NCBI RefSeq assembly: GCF_003290445.1
Contig: NZ_CP021781.1
Coordinates: 930,001-994,000, forward strand
Direction: 5' to 3'
From: Francisella adeliensis
GTDB taxonomy: Bacteria > Pseudomonadota > Gammaproteobacteria > Francisellales > Francisellaceae
DNA length: 64,000 nucleotides
The position numbers were made by a program, and so were the translations under genes. The first letter of the stretch is position 1; each line of letters begins with the position of its first letter. Shown in pieces: positions 1 through 9,201 of the stretch. The notes beneath the pieces are model-generated. The model did no database searches. It saw only the letters and a program-made list of their open reading frames with translations, and had not been told where the DNA came from.

Positions 1-161
1 GTTTGCTAACAAAATCTATACATCAGCATAAAGATAACCTTATGGAAGTTGATGATTGTTTAGAATTAAGTTTGTTAGATGGTAAGTATATTCATTTACA
101 TCCAAGTGATGAAAAATACGACTTAAAGCCTGATTGGTTTGGGTATAGGGTTATTGGGTAA
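1..161 (+). CDS. 3' end of an unidentified protein
   Basis: An open frame enters from the left edge and ends in TAA, giving about 52 C-terminal residues that finish in DWFGYRVIG. The fragment is acidic, mixed in character, and has no membrane segment. It stops 2 bases before the ATG of the next gene, so the two are probably co-transcribed. I do not recognise the family. The start lies outside the window. Confidence 0.55.
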   Translation, partial: LLTKSIHQHKDNLMEVDDCLELSLLDGKYIHLHPSDEKYDLKPDWFGYRVIG

Positions 162-163
162 TT

Positions 164-1192
164 ATGAATAATTTTATTAGTCAGGTAGTAAACGGCAAAA
201 TAAATACTCTTAAATCTTCATATAAAGAAAATAAGTCTATTAATCATCAGGGTGTAAAAGGAAATGTTAATGAAATATTACTCAGGGAGCTCATACAAAG
301 TGTAATTCCTAATAAGTATAGTTTTACTAGAGGAGTTATACATGATAGTAAAGGATTTCAATCAAATGAGACAGATATTATAATATATGATAGTGAAATC
401 TTGCCAACAATTTTATTTGGAAGCGAACTAGGATTTGTCCCAGCAGAGTCAGTTAAATATAATATTGAAGTCAAAAGCACTTTAAATAAGACAGAACTTA
501 AAAGTACAAAAAATAAATTTGATAACATTTTAAAATGTGAAGGATATGATGGTATTAATACTTTGGTTGCATTTGCAAGTGATTTAAAAGCTAAGAGTGA
601 GATTGAGAGATATTATGAAATTGATAAAGACAATTTTATGAAATCTCCATTAATCAATATTCTAATGGTGCTTGATAAAGGTTATTATTTTTTTGATTCA
701 AAAAAAATGTATTTAAAGGATGTCTTAGATAAAAATACATTTCTAAAAGATTCAACAGCTAAAGAGCAGCAAATATTTCATATTGATGGTAATCCTATTA
801 AAGTAGATCCTGGCGGGATATTACAAACAGAAGGAGATTTAATTCTTGGTCAACTTAACTATGATGATATATATTTTTATATTAATAGGTGGTATGGTTT
901 AAGTGTCGAGTCACATTCTTATACTAATGAATGCTTTTTAGGATTTTTATCAGCTATTTCAAATACTCTTTCTGGTGAAAAGTTTGGTAAATATTTGTTA
1001 AATGATATTGATGTAGAGCCCAAAATATACTCTGAATGTGTAATTGATATGTGGGGAAATATTAGTTATAACGATGTGGATTTTAGTGGATACAGCAATT
1101 CTAAACTAAAGGAATCAACATACTCTGTTGTATTAAATAATAAAAAGATGGGAAATAAAATAGAAATATTTCCTAAGAATAGTGATTCTTAG
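164..1192 (+). CDS. DUF6602-like protein with a nuclease-type core
   Basis: This is a 342-residue soluble protein. Its N-terminal third resembles the DUF6602 family. E37 lies in a helix-like stretch, D71 sits in ETDIIIYD, and E102-x-K104 sits in IEVKS. That spacing is the usual arrangement of a PD-(D/E)XK nuclease core. The remainder is not recognisable. It follows a partial gene by 2 bases and overlaps the converging asparaginase gene by 4 bases at the stops. A nuclease or defence role is inference from the motif only. Many relatives are uncharacterised. Confidence 0.6.
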   Translation: MNNFISQVVNGKINTLKSSYKENKSINHQGVKGNVNEILLRELIQSVIPNKYSFTRGVIHDSKGFQSNETDIIIYDSEILPTILFGSELGFVPAESVKYNIEVKSTLNKTELKSTKNKFDNILKCEGYDGINTLVAFASDLKAKSEIERYYEIDKDNFMKSPLINILMVLDKGYYFFDSKKMYLKDVLDKNTFLKDSTAKEQQIFHIDGNPIKVDPGGILQTEGDLILGQLNYDDIYFYINRWYGLSVESHSYTNECFLGFLSAISNTLSGEKFGKYLLNDIDVEPKIYSECVIDMWGNISYNDVDFSGYSNSKLKESTYSVVLNNKKMGNKIEIFPKNSDS

Positions 1193-2109
1193 GTTACCAA
1201 CTCAGCCTGCTTCTTAACAGGCTCATCCATATTATCAGTCCAAACCCAATAGTAAACAGGCTCACTACCTTTAAAACTAGCTACGAAGTAGTCATCATTA
1301 TTATCGATAGCGTGAATAGTTAGCTCATCTAAGTAACCAGTTTTTAGATGGCGTAAATCTTTAGCAGCTTCAAGTACAGCTTCTTTTACAGACATTCCCA
1401 TTTTCATATATAAAACCACAGAGCGAGCGGTACCACAGCGAATAGCCATCTCACCAGTATGAGTACAAGCACAGGCACCATAACGAGAGTCTGCATACGA
1501 GCCAGCTCCGATTATAGGGCTATCTCCAAGCCTACCAGGATATCGCCAACCCCAGCCAGAAGTGCTAGTAGCTGATGATATTGTATCATGAGTATCTTTT
1601 GAAAGATAAACTGTAGTGTCAAATATCTTCTCAGGGTCTACAGCAAATTTACTTAATTCAATAAGTGGGATATTTGGAAAATCTTTTTCTTGTTCTAAAG
1701 TTAGATGTTTATCTAAATGGTCTTGCCAAACTTTTTTTATTTCAGGTAGAAGATTATCAATTTTAGTAGCTTTTATTTCATCTGCAAATCTATCAGCTCC
1801 ATCACCAACTAGTATCTCGTGGTGTAATTTTTGCATAACCTCGTAAGCCACTTCAACAGCATTTGCATAGCCTTTTAATGCTCCAATCGAGCCTGTGCGT
1901 AAATCATTGCCATCCATTACAGAAGCATCGAGTGTTACATTACCTAAAATATCAGGCCAAGAGCCTCTACCAACAGTTTTGATAGTTGTATCATTTTCTA
2001 CAAGTTTGATTCCCTCTATAATAGCTCTTAAACTATTCTCTTTATTTTTAAGTCGTTTAAAAGCTTCTGGTACGCCACCACGACCTTCATCATTTGCTAT
2101 TAGTATCAT
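1189..2109 (-). CDS. Glycosylasparaginase / isoaspartyl peptidase family Ntn-hydrolase
   Basis: This 306-residue protein belongs to the asparaginase-2 family of N-terminal nucleophile hydrolases. These enzymes hydrolyse N4-(GlcNAc)-asparagine, asparagine or beta-aspartyl peptides. The autocleavage site HDT is present, with T176 the predicted nucleophile, followed by the glycine-rich STSGWGWRYPGRLGDSP segment that forms the oxyanion and substrate pocket. There is no obvious signal peptide, although bacterial relatives may be exported. The start has an AAAGG ribosome site. The gene lies 2 bases downstream of a peptide transporter on the same strand, suggesting coupled peptide uptake and amino-acid release. 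Substrate choice between glycosylated and isoaspartyl forms is not settled. Confidence 0.85.
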   Translation of the reverse strand: MILIANDEGRGGVPEAFKRLKNKENSLRAIIEGIKLVENDTTIKTVGRGSWPDILGNVTLDASVMDGNDLRTGSIGALKGYANAVEVAYEVMQKLHHEILVGDGADRFADEIKATKIDNLLPEIKKVWQDHLDKHLTLEQEKDFPNIPLIELSKFAVDPEKIFDTTVYLSKDTHDTISSATSTSGWGWRYPGRLGDSPIIGAGSYADSRYGACACTHTGEMAIRCGTARSVVLYMKMGMSVKEAVLEAAKDLRHLKTGYLDELTIHAIDNNDDYFVASFKGSEPVYYWVWTDNMDEPVKKQAELVT

Positions 2110-2111
2110 TT

Positions 2112-3557
2112 TTAGACCTTTAATTTTGTAAGTTTTTTTAACATAGGTGTCAATGCAAGTAATATAACAGCCATAATTATTGCTGCAATAAAAAGTTTGA
2201 AATATCCATTAGCAAAACTACTTGCAGGAGTATCTTTTGTAGCAGCAATCTTTGAGCTAATTACTCCACCAAAAAAGCCTGCATAAGCACTGATTGTCCA
2301 CCATACACCCATCATTGTGGATTTTAGATGATTCGGTGCTAGGCGAGTGACAAGGGCTAGCCCTACAGGAGATATACAAAGCTCACCAAATACTAACATC
2401 AGATAACATAGTAAAACCCAAATTACATTAGCTTTGCCTGTACTTGCAGCGATTGAGCCAGCTATGCTTAAAAATAAGAAACATAAAGCAAGAAATACCA
2501 AGCTAAATACAAATTTTAACTCATCAGATGGTTCTTTATTAGAATTGCTTAGCTTTTGCCATAGGATTCCAAAAAATGGAGTAATAATAACTAATAAAGT
2601 TAATTGACTTGCCATAACCGTAGTAACAGGCATATTGAAACTAAAAATATTAAGCTCAATATTATGCTTGATAAATAAAGGTATACTAATAGAAGTTTGA
2701 TTACTTAATGACCAATAGAAAAGCATAAATATTGATAGTATTAGAAGAATTGCAATATTAGTCTTTTGAGCTTTCTCAAGAGATTTCCATAGAGACATTA
2801 AGTATAGAAGTAACACAATTCCTGATAATGAAATAATTATCATTGATTCAGTAGGGTGGGCTATAAGATAAGCAAAAATACATGCTGAAAACATTACAAA
2901 TAAGATTATAGCTTGCCAAACATTTAACCCTAAGAACAGTTTTCTTTGCATAATTTCATGCTTTGGTTCATCACAGCTTTTAGGGAAATTATTTTTACCA
3001 AGCTCAAAACATATCAGACCTAATGCCATACCAAAAGCTGCTAAACTAAAACCATAATGCCAGCCGATTTTCTCTCCAACAAATCCAACTATAAATGTTG
3101 CTAATACCGAACCAAAATTTATACCTGTATAAAAGTATGCAAAGCCACTATTTCTTAGAGCTTCTCTATCATCATAAAGCCTACCAACCATTGTAGATAC
3201 ATTAGACTTAAAAAATCCTGTACCAGCAGATATACAGCCAAGCCCTAAAAACAGAGCCACATTACTAGTACCTGATAGTGCCATTATTATATGGCCAGTC
3301 ATAATAGAAACACCGCCTATAAGCACACAACGACGATAGCCAATAACTCTATCTGCTAATATTCCACCTACTGCAGTAGTAATATATAGGTAAGTTACAT
3401 AGCTACCAAAGACTAAAGCAGCATTAGCATCAGTAAAACCAAGGCGTTCTGTCATGTAAAGTATTAAGATAGCTGATAGACCATAGAAACTAAAGCGTTC
3501 CCACATTTCAGTAAAGAATAAAAACTTGAGACCTTTAGGGTGTTTGAGATGTTCCAT
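2112..3557 (-). CDS. POT/PTR2 proton-dependent oligopeptide transporter
   Basis: This is a 481-residue integral membrane protein of the proton-dependent oligopeptide transporter family, which imports di- and tripeptides across the inner membrane. The family signature ExxER lies in TEMWERFSFYG near the N-terminus, and the second signature is YFYTGINFGS in the fifth helix region. About 12 to 14 hydrophobic segments are visible. It heads a two-gene unit with the asparaginase-family hydrolase. A second family member sits at 43996-45459, so the two may differ in substrate range. Confidence 0.93.
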   Translation of the reverse strand: MEHLKHPKGLKFLFFTEMWERFSFYGLSAILILYMTERLGFTDANAALVFGSYVTYLYITTAVGGILADRVIGYRRCVLIGGVSIMTGHIIMALSGTSNVALFLGLGCISAGTGFFKSNVSTMVGRLYDDREALRNSGFAYFYTGINFGSVLATFIVGFVGEKIGWHYGFSLAAFGMALGLICFELGKNNFPKSCDEPKHEIMQRKLFLGLNVWQAIILFVMFSACIFAYLIAHPTESMIIISLSGIVLLLYLMSLWKSLEKAQKTNIAILLILSIFMLFYWSLSNQTSISIPLFIKHNIELNIFSFNMPVTTVMASQLTLLVIITPFFGILWQKLSNSNKEPSDELKFVFSLVFLALCFLFLSIAGSIAASTGKANVIWVLLCYLMLVFGELCISPVGLALVTRLAPNHLKSTMMGVWWTISAYAGFFGGVISSKIAATKDTPASSFANGYFKLFIAAIIMAVILLALTPMLKKLTKLKV

Positions 3558-3728
3558 GAGTTATTAGAAAATAAATACTAGTAATTTGATTCTAGCTAAG
3601 CCTTGCGAGATAGTCATTATTATTTTTTATATACTTTTTAATAATTATTGTTTTTCATGATATTTTTATTGATAAGCGATAATTTTATGTATAATATTAG
3701 TGTGGATTTAACAACAAAAGGAAGTTTT

Positions 3729-4268
3729 ATGAAAAAAATTAAATCAATGAGTAAAAAATATAGAGTAATATTTCAGCTAATGCTTGTTTTGGTAATAGTA
3801 GTTACACCTATATTTTGGCTAACTGTTGACACAAAAATAGATATTTTTAGTTCTATTGGTATGAGTAGTATCTATAGCCCCTACATTAACTCTCCTATGC
3901 TAATGTCAACGAGAATCTTTGCTATAATTGTTAGTCTAATTCCAATTTCAATAGTTTCCTATGCCTTAATAGCTTTAATCAGGTTATTTAAATTTTATGA
4001 GCAGGGTAATATATTCTCAGTAGAAACAGTTAATCAATATAAGAAACTAGGCAAAGCATTAATTTTTTGGTTCTTTGGAATAATGATTTATGATGCTTTA
4101 ATATCTCTAGTTTTGACTATGAATAATCCTGTTGGTCATAGAGTTATTTCAATTACTATAGGAGGTATAGACATTTTAGCAATTATTGCAGGATCTGTAG
4201 TACTAATTATTTCTTCTGTTATGCAACAAGCTCAAGAGATTGCTGATGAAAACAGTTTAACCATATAA
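3729..4268 (+). CDS. DUF2975 family membrane protein
   Basis: This is a 179-residue protein with four predicted membrane segments and the DUF2975 layout. I place the start at the internal ATG giving MKKIKSMSKK, because an AAAGGAAG ribosome site sits just before it. A longer frame begins at 3648 but has no such site and carries a non-family N-terminus. The protein ends with a charged tail (QQAQEIADEN). It is followed 15 bases later by a small XRE regulator, a pairing seen widely with DUF2975 proteins. Its molecular role is unknown. Confidence 0.85.
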   Translation: MKKIKSMSKKYRVIFQLMLVLVIVVTPIFWLTVDTKIDIFSSIGMSSIYSPYINSPMLMSTRIFAIIVSLIPISIVSYALIALIRLFKFYEQGNIFSVETVNQYKKLGKALIFWFFGIMIYDALISLVLTMNNPVGHRVISITIGGIDILAIIAGSVVLIISSVMQQAQEIADENSLTI

Positions 4269-4283
4269 AGGAGAAGAGAATAA

Positions 4284-4487
4284 ATGTCTATTATCATTAA
4301 TCTAAGCGTTATTTTAGCGGATAAAAATATAAAATCTAAAGATCTTGCAAAAGCAATTGGAATTACAGAACAAAATTTATCTATTTTAAAAAACAATAAA
4401 GCCAAAGCTATTCGATTTTCTACATTAGAGGCAATTTGTAAAGAGCTAGATTGTCAGCCAGGAGATATTATAAAATTTAAAAAATAG
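4284..4487 (+). CDS. Small XRE/Cro-type transcriptional regulator
   Basis: This 67-residue protein is almost entirely one helix-turn-helix domain. The scaffold DLAKAIGITEQNLSILKNNK is followed by a conserved ALEAICKELDCQPGDIIKF-type end, as in YozG-like regulators. A strong AAAGGAG ribosome site precedes the ATG. It is co-directional with the DUF2975 membrane protein and probably forms an operon with it, perhaps controlling its own unit in response to that partner. The target is not visible. Confidence 0.9.
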   Translation: MSIIINLSVILADKNIKSKDLAKAIGITEQNLSILKNNKAKAIRFSTLEAICKELDCQPGDIIKFKK

Positions 4488-4518
4488 TATTACTAACTGA
4501 AATTACTAAATTTTTTTA

Positions 4519-5541
4519 TTAAATATCCTTATTATCCATTAATTTTTCTAGTCCAACATAAGCTACATTAAATATCACAGGACCAAGGAATATTCCTATA
4601 AAGCCAAATGCTTGTAGTCCACCTAATATACCAAGCAAAGAAGCAGCAAAGCTTAGAGTGACACCTTTATTAATAATCTTAGGTTGCATAATATTATCTG
4701 TAAACATATTCAAACCAAACCCAATCACCAGTACGATTATAGCTTTAGTAGAGCCTAATAATACAAAAATACCGAAAGCAAGAGCTATATAAACTATTGA
4801 AACCATAAAAGGTATCATTGAAGCTAATGCACAAATAAAAGCAAATAGTACAGGACTTGGTAAGCCAATAGTTATAAATGTTGTTCCCATAATAATACCA
4901 ACTAAAACAGCAGTTGATATAATAGCGATACTCACCCTTCTAGTAGTATTAATTGCTGCCTCAATAAAGTTATCACGATCATTAAAGTCTTTAAGAACTA
5001 CTTTTTTGAAAAACTGTTCAACAGTAGTACCACTCACTAAAAATTGGTACATCACTAAAAGTGTAATAAGGAAATTTGTTATAAAGCTTAATGAAGTAAA
5101 CCCAACATACTTCAGTGCTGGTAGAACTTGATCAATATTTTTTAGTATTTTTTCTTGGTCTTTTTGAATAATAGCAATAAAGTCATTTAATTTTTGGTCT
5201 AATTGATCTCCAATGTATGGAATTTTTATTAAATAATCTCCTAGCTGTTTTGATGACTCACTTAGAGATTGAATATTTTGAACATAAAGAATTATTTCAT
5301 GGATAGCATAAGAAACAATTATAAGTAAAGGTATAAATACCCCTAATAAAATTACTAAAGCTAGAAAAAAACTACTCCTATGCTTACCAATGTGTACTTC
5401 TAATTTTTTTTGAACTGGTGCTAATATGATAGCTAGTAAGCTAGCAAATAATATCGCGTAAATAAAAGGGTAGAGAACCCAGACTATTAGAGCTCCAAGT
5501 AGGCAGACTATTACAAGTTTTTTGATATTTGAGTAAGACAT
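4519..5541 (-). CDS. AI-2E family transporter (PerM/TqsA-like)
   Basis: This is a 340-residue polytopic membrane protein of the AI-2E exporter family (formerly UPF0118). It has about eight hydrophobic segments and the family glycine/proline-rich C-terminal helices (GLPSPVLFAFICALASMIP). A long hydrophilic stretch of roughly residues 85-145 forms the usual soluble loop. Family members export small molecules or act as Na+/H+ antiporters. The substrate cannot be read from sequence. It stands alone, converging with the XRE gene. Confidence 0.88.
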   Translation of the reverse strand: MSYSNIKKLVIVCLLGALIVWVLYPFIYAILFASLLAIILAPVQKKLEVHIGKHRSSFFLALVILLGVFIPLLIIVSYAIHEIILYVQNIQSLSESSKQLGDYLIKIPYIGDQLDQKLNDFIAIIQKDQEKILKNIDQVLPALKYVGFTSLSFITNFLITLLVMYQFLVSGTTVEQFFKKVVLKDFNDRDNFIEAAINTTRRVSIAIISTAVLVGIIMGTTFITIGLPSPVLFAFICALASMIPFMVSIVYIALAFGIFVLLGSTKAIIVLVIGFGLNMFTDNIMQPKIINKGVTLSFAASLLGILGGLQAFGFIGIFLGPVIFNVAYVGLEKLMDNKDI

Positions 5542-5735
5542 TTTTTGAGTTTATAACTAAAGTTATTTTAGTATTAGAATAACAGGATAATAGGCTTTAT
5601 AAAACTATATCAATAAAATCAGCTATTATTTGTTAATTTTGGTTTGAAGAAACAAGAGTTTGCAAGTCTATTTTTTTACTATCATTTGAAACTTTATAAG
5701 TCTTAGATATTCTAATAGTTAGAATAATTTATATA

Positions 5736-5960
5736 TTATCTATGTTTTTTTCTAAAAGATTTTATTTGATCTTTATTCATGCTATCAAGCATTTTTTTTC
5801 TTTCATTTTTGTTCATGTTTTTATATTCATTAAGCGTTGTCTTAAAGTTATTAGGTGTTTGAACTCGTTTATCATTATGTTGATAATTATTATTAGGTTT
5901 ACTAATACCAATAGAACCCATGGCTAATACTAAACTTATAATTGTTATTATTTTTTTCAT
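5736..5960 (-). CDS. Small exported basic protein, unknown function
   Basis: This is a 74-residue protein. Residues 1-20 form a Sec signal peptide (MKKIITIISLVLAMGSIGIS), followed by about 50 hydrophilic, strongly basic residues with several NKNERKKML/NKDQIKSF-type segments. An AGGAGATATTCT ribosome site precedes the ATG. The lysine- and methionine-rich helical tail is vaguely like Spy/CpxP-type periplasmic proteins, but I do not recognise the family. The frame also carries a shorter antisense open frame, which I treat as a shadow. Confidence 0.65.
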   Translation of the reverse strand: MKKIITIISLVLAMGSIGISKPNNNYQHNDKRVQTPNNFKTTLNEYKNMNKNERKKMLDSMNKDQIKSFRKKHR

Positions 5961-6129
5961 AGAATATCTCCTGTTTAATATTTATCAAATACCCAATAGG
6001 TACAATTAGATTATATACATATTGATAGACAAACAGCAATCTGATGTGGAAATAAAATAGTTGAAAATGATACTGATATATTAGAATAATGTTTGATTTG
6101 AAGAATTGATAGGAGATATTTGTATAGAA

Positions 6130-6480
6130 TTATTTTTTGTTTTTAACAACTTCAACAGGACCATGATCATCGCAGTGGTCTCCATGAGGGTGATGTAGTC
6201 TGCCATCAACAATGTAGTCTACATGATCACCATGAGGTACCGCTTCATGACCACAGTCAGGACTATGTTTATGATCACAACATTCATCTTCTACTGGCTT
6301 ACAGTCAGCAGGATTCTTTTCTGATACTTCTAGTGTATGCTCATCGTAATGACCTTCATGCTCATGATGAAGGTGACCATCATGTACAAAGTCGTAATGA
6401 TCGCCATGTTTGATTTTTGTATGTCCACATCCATCTTCATGTTTATGGTCGTGATTTTCATGTTGCTTACATTTACTCAT
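6130..6480 (-). CDS. Histidine-rich tandem-repeat metal-binding protein
   Basis: This is a 116-residue cytoplasmic protein extremely rich in His, Asp and Cys, with no signal peptide. It contains two copies of one module: CGHTKIKHGDHYDFVHDG then HLHHEH, and CGHEAVPHGDHVDYIVDG then RLHHPHG. Each module starts at a Cys-Gly-His and ends in a histidine cluster. The composition implies binding of zinc, nickel or another soft metal, for storage or buffering. The start is set at ATG 6480 (MSKCKQH) because AAAGGAAAA lies just upstream. An upstream ATG at 6513 would add 11 residues without a ribosome site. There is no transporter next to it. Confidence 0.75.
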   Translation of the reverse strand: MSKCKQHENHDHKHEDGCGHTKIKHGDHYDFVHDGHLHHEHEGHYDEHTLEVSEKNPADCKPVEDECCDHKHSPDCGHEAVPHGDHVDYIVDGRLHHPHGDHCDDHGPVEVVKNKK

Positions 6481-6524
6481 AACGTTTTCCTTTTTTTGTT
6501 TATGGTTCATCAAAATCTATATTC

Positions 6525-6923
6525 CTAGTTTAACATAAAGTAGCTAGCATTTAGAACCCATGCAAAGCTAACCCATAAAATATATGGGACCATCAAGTAT
6601 GAAGCTACTTTAGAAACATTTGCGAAAAGTCTAATATTCCATAAGAAGTTAAAAACAAATTGAGTTTTATAAACTATAAATATTTTTTTTACTAGCTTGC
6701 CTTCTAGACATATTAACCAACTAGCAATTGCAATCATAATATATAAAATAGTCCAAATTGGTGCAAATATATAGTTGGGAGGAGAAAATGAAGGGTGGTT
6801 TATAGTACTATACCAGCCTTGTATCTGTGCAGAGGCAGCACTTGCAACTAAAAACCCAAGCCCTAAAACTATAATAATAAATAAAACTAAGTATCCCTAG
6901 TCCTTGGCTTTTATATTTTTCAT
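6525..6923 (-). pseudogene. tspO: tspO/MBR-family gene interrupted by a TAG stop
   Basis: A continuous frame from ATG 6923 encodes a TspO/peripheral benzodiazepine receptor-like membrane protein. It contains the family's W-rich pattern: INHPSFSPPNYIFAPIWTIL, then NFLWNIRLF and LVPYILWVSFAWVLN-like helices. Codon 9 (6897-6899) is TAG, directly after a good AAGGAATTTTA ribosome site and MKNIKAKD. Downstream, the frame is intact to the natural stop and still looks conserved. The first in-frame ATG after the stop would lose the first membrane helix. It is most likely a recent pseudogene, though a sequencing error or suppression cannot be excluded. Confidence 0.75.
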
Positions 6924-7046
6924 TAAAATTCCTTATAGTTTATTAAAAATTAATTAGCAATATTCTAGCTTATTGCTATAGTAGATATATATGATTTTGA
7001 CGATAGAAGTATTACTATTACTAATATTTAATTTAGGAGATTTAAA

Positions 7047-7901
7047 ATGCTGAAAACTAAGAGCCTAACACCTCACCAACATGGGATTATTATAAACAAA
7101 GATACAGAACAACCATTTACAGGTAGATATAACGATCTTGATCAGAAGGGAATATATATCTGTAGAAACTGTGCAACGCCTCTTTTTAAAGCAGATAGTA
7201 AGTTTATTTCCACATGTGGTTGGCCAAGCTATGATTTACATATAGAAGATAATGTCAAGACACTTCCTGATGCAGATGGACGTAGAACTGAAATCTTATG
7301 TAACTGTTGTGGAGGACATCTTGGACATATTTTTCATGGTGAAGGTTATACAAAGTTAAGTACGCGATACTGTGTAAACTCTGCTTCTGTTGACTTTATA
7401 CCTTTTGAGAGCTTTGGAGCTACTGAAGAGGTTATAGTTGCAGCTGGCTGTTTTTGGGGAGTGGAGCATTATTTGAAAAAGTTAGATGGGGTACTACTTG
7501 CTGAATCAGGTTATTGTGGTGGCGATGAACCAAACCCAAACTATAAAAAAGTTTGTAGTGGGGCAACAGATTACCTTGAGGTTGTAAGAATTATCTTTGA
7601 TAAAGATAAACTAACATTAGAAGAGCTTTTAAAGTATTTCTTTGAAATTCATGATTTTGAACAGACAAATGGTCAGGGTCCCGATATTGGTCAGCAATAC
7701 AAATCAGCAATTTTTTGTTATACAGATAATCAAAAAAAGATTGCTGAAGAGCTCAAAAGTATTCTTGTAGAAAAAGGTTATAAAGTTGCTACTGAGGTTA
7801 GAAGCATGAAGCCATATTATGTTGCTGAGGATTATCATTTAGATTATTACATGAGAAATGGTTCTATTCCATATTGTCATAAACACCAAAAAATATTTTA
7901 G
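7047..7901 (+). CDS. msrBA: Bifunctional methionine sulfoxide reductase MsrB-MsrA
   Basis: This is a 284-residue fusion that repairs both stereoisomers of oxidised methionine. Residues 1-120 are the MsrB domain, with zinc-site pairs C39/C42 and C85/C88 and the catalytic cysteine in RYCVNS (C109). Residues 127-284 are the MsrA domain, with GCFWG at 134-138 (C135 nucleophile). The domain order MsrB-MsrA is the less common one. The start has a TTTAGGAGA ribosome site. It has no signal peptide, so it acts in the cytoplasm. It overlaps the converging MFS gene by 4 bases. Confidence 0.95.
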   Translation: MLKTKSLTPHQHGIIINKDTEQPFTGRYNDLDQKGIYICRNCATPLFKADSKFISTCGWPSYDLHIEDNVKTLPDADGRRTEILCNCCGGHLGHIFHGEGYTKLSTRYCVNSASVDFIPFESFGATEEVIVAAGCFWGVEHYLKKLDGVLLAESGYCGGDEPNPNYKKVCSGATDYLEVVRIIFDKDKLTLEELLKYFFEIHDFEQTNGQGPDIGQQYKSAIFCYTDNQKKIAEELKSILVEKGYKVATEVRSMKPYYVAEDYHLDYYMRNGSIPYCHKHQKIF

Positions 7902-9085
7902 TCTTTAAGTTTATCTTTTATTGTTATAAAAATTAATAAAGAGACGATCAAGAAGAAGAGCTGTTGTATAGGAATTTCTACCATTAAATGATTGATACTA
8001 AAAAAACCTACAATTGTAGTTGCTACGCCAGCAACCAAGAATTTTATTAGTCTCATGATAGCATTTCCTGCAGCAAAACCTTCTTTTAGCAAGTCTATAG
8101 CTCTGGCAGTGATTATTATATTAACAAGAGCAAAACATGCAGTAGCTAATGTATTTATGATTACAAAAACATAGATATTATCTATCAAATAAGAGCATAG
8201 GGTGTTTAATAAAACTAAACTTATTGCTATTGTATAGCCATAATATATAACTTGGCTTTGATTAGCATTGTTAACTTTATTTTTGATAAATAAGCTTGAA
8301 AATACAATTCCAAAAATATTTAAAGCAAATAATAGACAGAATTGAAAATAGCCTAAATCCAAGTAACCTAGCATTATATTTGAAGAAGCTCCAATAAAGC
8401 TAAATAATGCTCCAAAACATAGTCCTCCACTTATGGTAGCTAATATATAAGGAGTATTCATTAAGTGTTTTATATATACAAAAAAGCTAATAAGAAGACT
8501 TTTTGATCTCTTATGTGTTTTATGTGTTTCAGGCATTAATAGTGTAATAATAAGTAAGACTATTCCATAGAATGTTAAAAAATGAAAAATGTTTTGCCAT
8601 TCACCTGTAGTGTAGATGATGACACTACCAATTATCGGGGCAATAATAGGAGCTATCATAAAGACCATTACCATTGTAGCCATCATTTTTATTAGCTTTT
8701 GCCCTCGATAACAATCTTTAAGTATAGCCATAGCAGCTACAGCAGCGGGGGAGTCTCCTAGTCCTTGTAAAAACCTCATAAAGGTAAGTGTTTCAAAATT
8801 ATAGCTATATGTGCATAGAATTGTACTAATTGTATAAATTGACATGCCAATAGTTAAGATTTTTTTTCTACCAAACTTATCAGATAAAGCACCCCAAATT
8901 AGCATACCTAAACTAAAGCCAAAAAGGTATGTTGAAACAGTCATCGCTATTTGATTTTGATTGACATGAAAATAATTACTTAAATTACTAAAAGCAGGTA
9001 TGTATGCATCAATAGCAAATGGTGGAAGTGCTACGAAAAGAACAACATAAAATATTAAGTATTTACTACCTTTTCTTATTTGCAT
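7898..9085 (-). CDS. Bcr/CflA-type MFS drug or metabolite efflux protein
   Basis: This is a 395-residue 12-helix major facilitator of the DHA1 Bcr/CflA type. The signature FAIDAYIPAFSNLSNYF is in helix 1, GALSDKFGRKKIL forms the loop 2-3 motif A, and RFLQGLGDSPAAVAA matches helix 4. I chose ATG 9085 (MQIRKGSKY) because TTAAGG precedes it. A longer frame from 9130 adds 15 residues that do not fit the family. It probably exports drugs, peptides or small metabolites by proton antiport. It is a single gene. Confidence 0.88.
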   Translation of the reverse strand: MQIRKGSKYLIFYVVLFVALPPFAIDAYIPAFSNLSNYFHVNQNQIAMTVSTYLFGFSLGMLIWGALSDKFGRKKILTIGMSIYTISTILCTYSYNFETLTFMRFLQGLGDSPAAVAAMAILKDCYRGQKLIKMMATMVMVFMIAPIIAPIIGSVIIYTTGEWQNIFHFLTFYGIVLLIITLLMPETHKTHKRSKSLLISFFVYIKHLMNTPYILATISGGLCFGALFSFIGASSNIMLGYLDLGYFQFCLLFALNIFGIVFSSLFIKNKVNNANQSQVIYYGYTIAISLVLLNTLCSYLIDNIYVFVIINTLATACFALVNIIITARAIDLLKEGFAAGNAIMRLIKFLVAGVATTIVGFFSINHLMVEIPIQQLFFLIVSLLIFITIKDKLKD

Positions 9086-9201
9086 TAGAGGCCTTAAACA
9101 TATTGAAATTAACAAATGATATTGTAGCAAAAAATATTGTATAAAATGACTTGTTTAGAGGAAAATAGCAAGGTGGAGGTGTTTTAATGTTAATAAATTG
9201 T

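Noticed and set aside
1616-2131. Plus-strand open frames opposite the asparaginase gene
   Set aside because: Out-of-frame shadows of a well-supported gene; no ribosome site and low-complexity composition.
3648-3728. Longer N-terminus of the DUF2975 protein
   Set aside because: The internal ATG at 3729 follows AAAGGAAG and starts with the expected basic segment.
6337-6528. Open frame opposite the histidine-rich gene
   Set aside because: Met/Val/Ile-rich translation produced by the His/Asp repeats on the other strand.
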